Shown: positions 49,293-50,510 of the stretch, one piece after another | How the letters are laid out: every line of letters begins with the position of its first letter | Numbering within the stretch: position 1 is the stretch's first letter | Assembly: GCA_003134655.1 (NCBI GenBank) | Contig: PLBY01000107.1 | Coordinates: 233,603 to 284,112, forward strand | Length of the DNA: 50,510 nucleotides | Source: Acidobacteriaceae bacterium | GTDB taxonomy: Bacteria; Acidobacteriota; Terriglobia; Terriglobales; Acidobacteriaceae | Reading direction: 5' to 3' | The notes under the pieces: model-generated | Databases searched by the model: none | Told to the model about the DNA's origin: nothing | The model's input: the letters and a program-made list of their open reading frames with translations, nothing else | Program-made: the position numbers and the translations under genes

Positions 49293-49743
49293 ATGCGGTT
49301 TGTCATTGCCTTACTCACACTAGTGTTTGCAGCCCGTACCACGAGTTTCTAAAAATCAATCTCAAGCGGCGAGCCCCGGTCAGGGGCTTGCTTCGGAGGA
49401 ACCGAAACCATCGACAGATTCACCTATGGAATTTCTGCTCAGATCAGCGGCGACTGATTTTCATGCCCACCGCCCGCCCGTCGTTGAACGCTTTCGCGAT
49501 GTTCGCTTTGGGCACGTCATGACTCCGGCCGGAGCAAAGCAGTACCAGTTATGCGGTGAATTTCTGCCGCAGCAACGAGGAGGCAAGGCTGAGTGGACGC
49601 CTTTCGCTACGATCAAGACGTTCGGCTTTGAACAATACCTTGGAGTTCAAGCTGCGAACTGGTGTCCACGTTCACAGTTCGTACACGACAAGGACGAGGA
49701 TTTGTCGTCAACGTTGCAGAACCTACTTGATTCGATGCGATAG
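49293..49743 (+). pseudogene. Secreted Acidobacteriota-type hypothetical protein, frameshifted after the signal peptide
   Basis: AAGGAG precedes an ATG at 49293 that opens a signal peptide (MRFVIALLTLVFAARTTSF) ending at a stop after 19 codons. The mature protein continues in another frame from about 49327: QPVPRVSKNQSQAASPGQGL, SPMEFLLRSAATDFHAHRPP, AGAKQYQLCGEFLPQQRGGK, EWTPFATIKTFGFEQYLG, to a stop at 49743. One extra base near 49323-49330 (GTGTTTGCAGCC) explains the break. The reading of one split gene rests on the fit of signal peptide to mature part. A start inside the second frame lacks a ribosome-binding site. Confidence 0.65.
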
Positions 49744-49821
49744 GCACGAAGAAACTGCTCAACAGCAATGGACCACGATGTACGGTAGAGGACGAAGGCC
49801 ATTGCACGCATTGAGGGGTTT

Positions 49822-49850
49822 TGAGTGTAACGGCGATACAACGTCAACTG
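49822..49850 (+). repeat. 30-bp repeat, copy 4
   Basis: TGAGTGTAACGGCGATACAA plus CGTCAACTG; from the TTG at 49821 it translates MSVTAIQRQL. It is preceded by ACGCATTGAG as in copy 3. Confidence 0.5.
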
Positions 49851-49914
49851 AGAACTTGGTTCAGGCGGACTTGCTTAAGCACGAGCAGCCCGAAGTTCAG
49901 CCTGCTTGTTTGGA

Positions 49915-50184
49915 TCAACGCTTTGGCTTCGGATGTGGGTCGCGGTTTTCACCGGGAATGCCCCAGTTCGGGAAGATTTGTTCAACGGAATATGCAACTA
50001 AGGCAGGTCTTCGTCGCCGCTTTTCACGGAGAGTGAACATGATGGCAAGTAAAAATCCTGTTAAAGCTCCGAGGAGTGCTTCCGTAATTGAGAGCCTGTT
50101 AAAAGTTCGCAGCCCCTGGCCGGTCAGGAGGAATCCGGTGTATGCCATAGCTACCGTCCAGAGAATTACGCGAATAGGGTGCAT
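49915..50184 (-). CDS. Small membrane protein, hypothetical
   Basis: 89 residues from the ATG at 50184 with GAGGTGA upstream. Two hydrophobic segments (about 5-22 and 37-52: ITEALLGALTGFLLAIMFTL), then a basic stretch EKRRRRP and a short soluble tail rich in Pro, Lys and Arg. Unrecognised. It begins 13 bp after the end of the broken gene upstream, so the two were probably co-transcribed. Confidence 0.55.
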   Translation of the reverse strand: MHPIRVILWTVAMAYTGFLLTGQGLRTFNRLSITEALLGALTGFLLAIMFTLREKRRRRPALVAYSVEQIFPNWGIPGENRDPHPKPKR

Positions 50185-50196
50185 AGGAATCACCTC

Positions 50197-50510
50197 TTAC
50201 CGCTGAACCGAGTAAACACCCCGCCTGTCGGCTTGTTCCTCGGTCGCTGCGTCGCAGCTCTTAGCATACTCTTCGAGGAGAGCGAAGCGAACATCGTTCA
50301 CCTTGATAGTCTCTGCGATCTATCGATCGTAAACCGGCCGGAATTTGGTGGCTTCCGTGTCCGTCAAAGGTATGTTTGCGGCCACGACCTTCTTTCGTTC
50401 AGAGCGTATGTCTTGGCGCATCAGTTGGATGTTGGCATCGTTAACCTGATCTGCGGCCATGTTCTTGCCACTTGCAGCCGATGGCGCCGCCTGTTGGGCT
50501 CTGAGCACCG
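50197..50510 (-). pseudogene. Hypothetical protein gene interrupted by an amber codon; 5' end outside the window
   Basis: The frame from the window edge reads RSERKKVVAANIPLTDTEAT, KFRPVYDR, then TAG at 50320-50322. Past the stop the same frame continues IAETIKVNDVRFALLEEYAK and TEEQADRRGVYS to a TAA at 50197. I recall a family of exported Acidobacteriota proteins with the pattern LTDAEA.KFWPVYDxY.AETIKVND, in which the stop position is Tyr, so TAC/TAT has become TAG. The C-terminus also looks shortened. Confidence 0.65.

Noticed and set aside
47600..49850. Integron gene-cassette array with attC sites
   Set aside because: The four repeats are too short and lack paired GTTRRRY / RYYYAAC cores with an inverted structure; no integrase is seen.
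1..50510. tRNA, rRNA, CRISPR arrays, complete insertion sequences or phage genes
   Set aside because: No T-loop-like GGTTCGAATCC words in a cloverleaf context, no regularly spaced repeats, and no transposase or integrase frame was found.

Overview
The window looks like a chromosomal piece of an Acidobacteriota genome, probably a Terriglobia/Koribacter-like soil lineage. This is inferred from protein character (split nuo cluster, small zinc-ribbon protein with the core LKQVQAVRCPTCG, TIGR04053-type radical SAM protein, Crp/Fnr and DUF4386 types) and from many dispersed GTCATCCTGAGC...GAAGGATCT intergenic repeats. GC content is about 58-60% by eye. No tRNA, rRNA, CRISPR array or complete insertion sequence was seen.

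Layout. 1-6.4 kb (minus strand): part of a complex I operon, nuoA-[small PH-like gene]-nuoC-nuoD-nuoH-nuoJ-nuoK-nuoL (cut by the window edge). No nuoB, nuoE, nuoF, nuoG or nuoI is present, and repeat elements fill most of the non-overlapping junctions. 6.5-9.3 kb: a two-subunit, Tat-exported molybdenum hydroxylase of the isoquinoline 1-oxidoreductase type. 9.4-13 kb: small conserved genes, a frameshifted Crp/Fnr regulator, a 48-residue zinc-ribbon gene and an acetyltransferase remnant. 13.4-15 kb: lysS, then a strong structured terminator. 15.2-22.1 kb (minus): a sulfur unit made of a cysteine-free Rrf2/CymR-like regulator, a sulfonate-type ABC transporter (ssuABC-like), a putative porin and a SorAB-like periplasmic sulfite dehydrogenase. 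22.5-31.3 kb: a PP2C phosphatase, a secreted CocE/NonD hydrolase, an exported protein of unknown function, a WD40 protein, an APC permease and a class C beta-lactamase-fold hydrolase.

31.4-41.5 kb is the most interesting part. It holds a tightly overlapping plus-strand operon: a xanthine-dehydrogenase FAD subunit, a fused [2Fe-2S]/molybdopterin subunit, a 6-hydroxynicotinate reductase-like Fe-S protein, a UPF0280 (ApbE superfamily) protein and two tandem PF06684 proteins. A convergent pair follows: a secreted metallo-beta-lactamase-fold protein and a clear enamidase homologue. A divergent isochorismatase/nicotinamidase-fold gene comes last. The order of chemistry (hydroxylate the ring, reduce the lactam, open the ring by hydrolysis) matches the clostridial nicotinate fermentation of Eubacterium barkeri, here in an unrelated phylum with extra accessory proteins.

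41.5-50.5 kb: a His/Asp-rich lipoprotein, an AgaS-type sugar isomerase/deaminase, a NapH-like ferredoxin membrane protein and a TIGR04053-type radical SAM/SPASM protein behind a perfect CRP-like site. After these come a Tat-exported Gfo/Idh/MocA oxidoreductase and an eroding tail of small genes. The tail holds a four-copy ~30-bp repeat, a frameshifted secreted protein and a gene broken by an amber codon.
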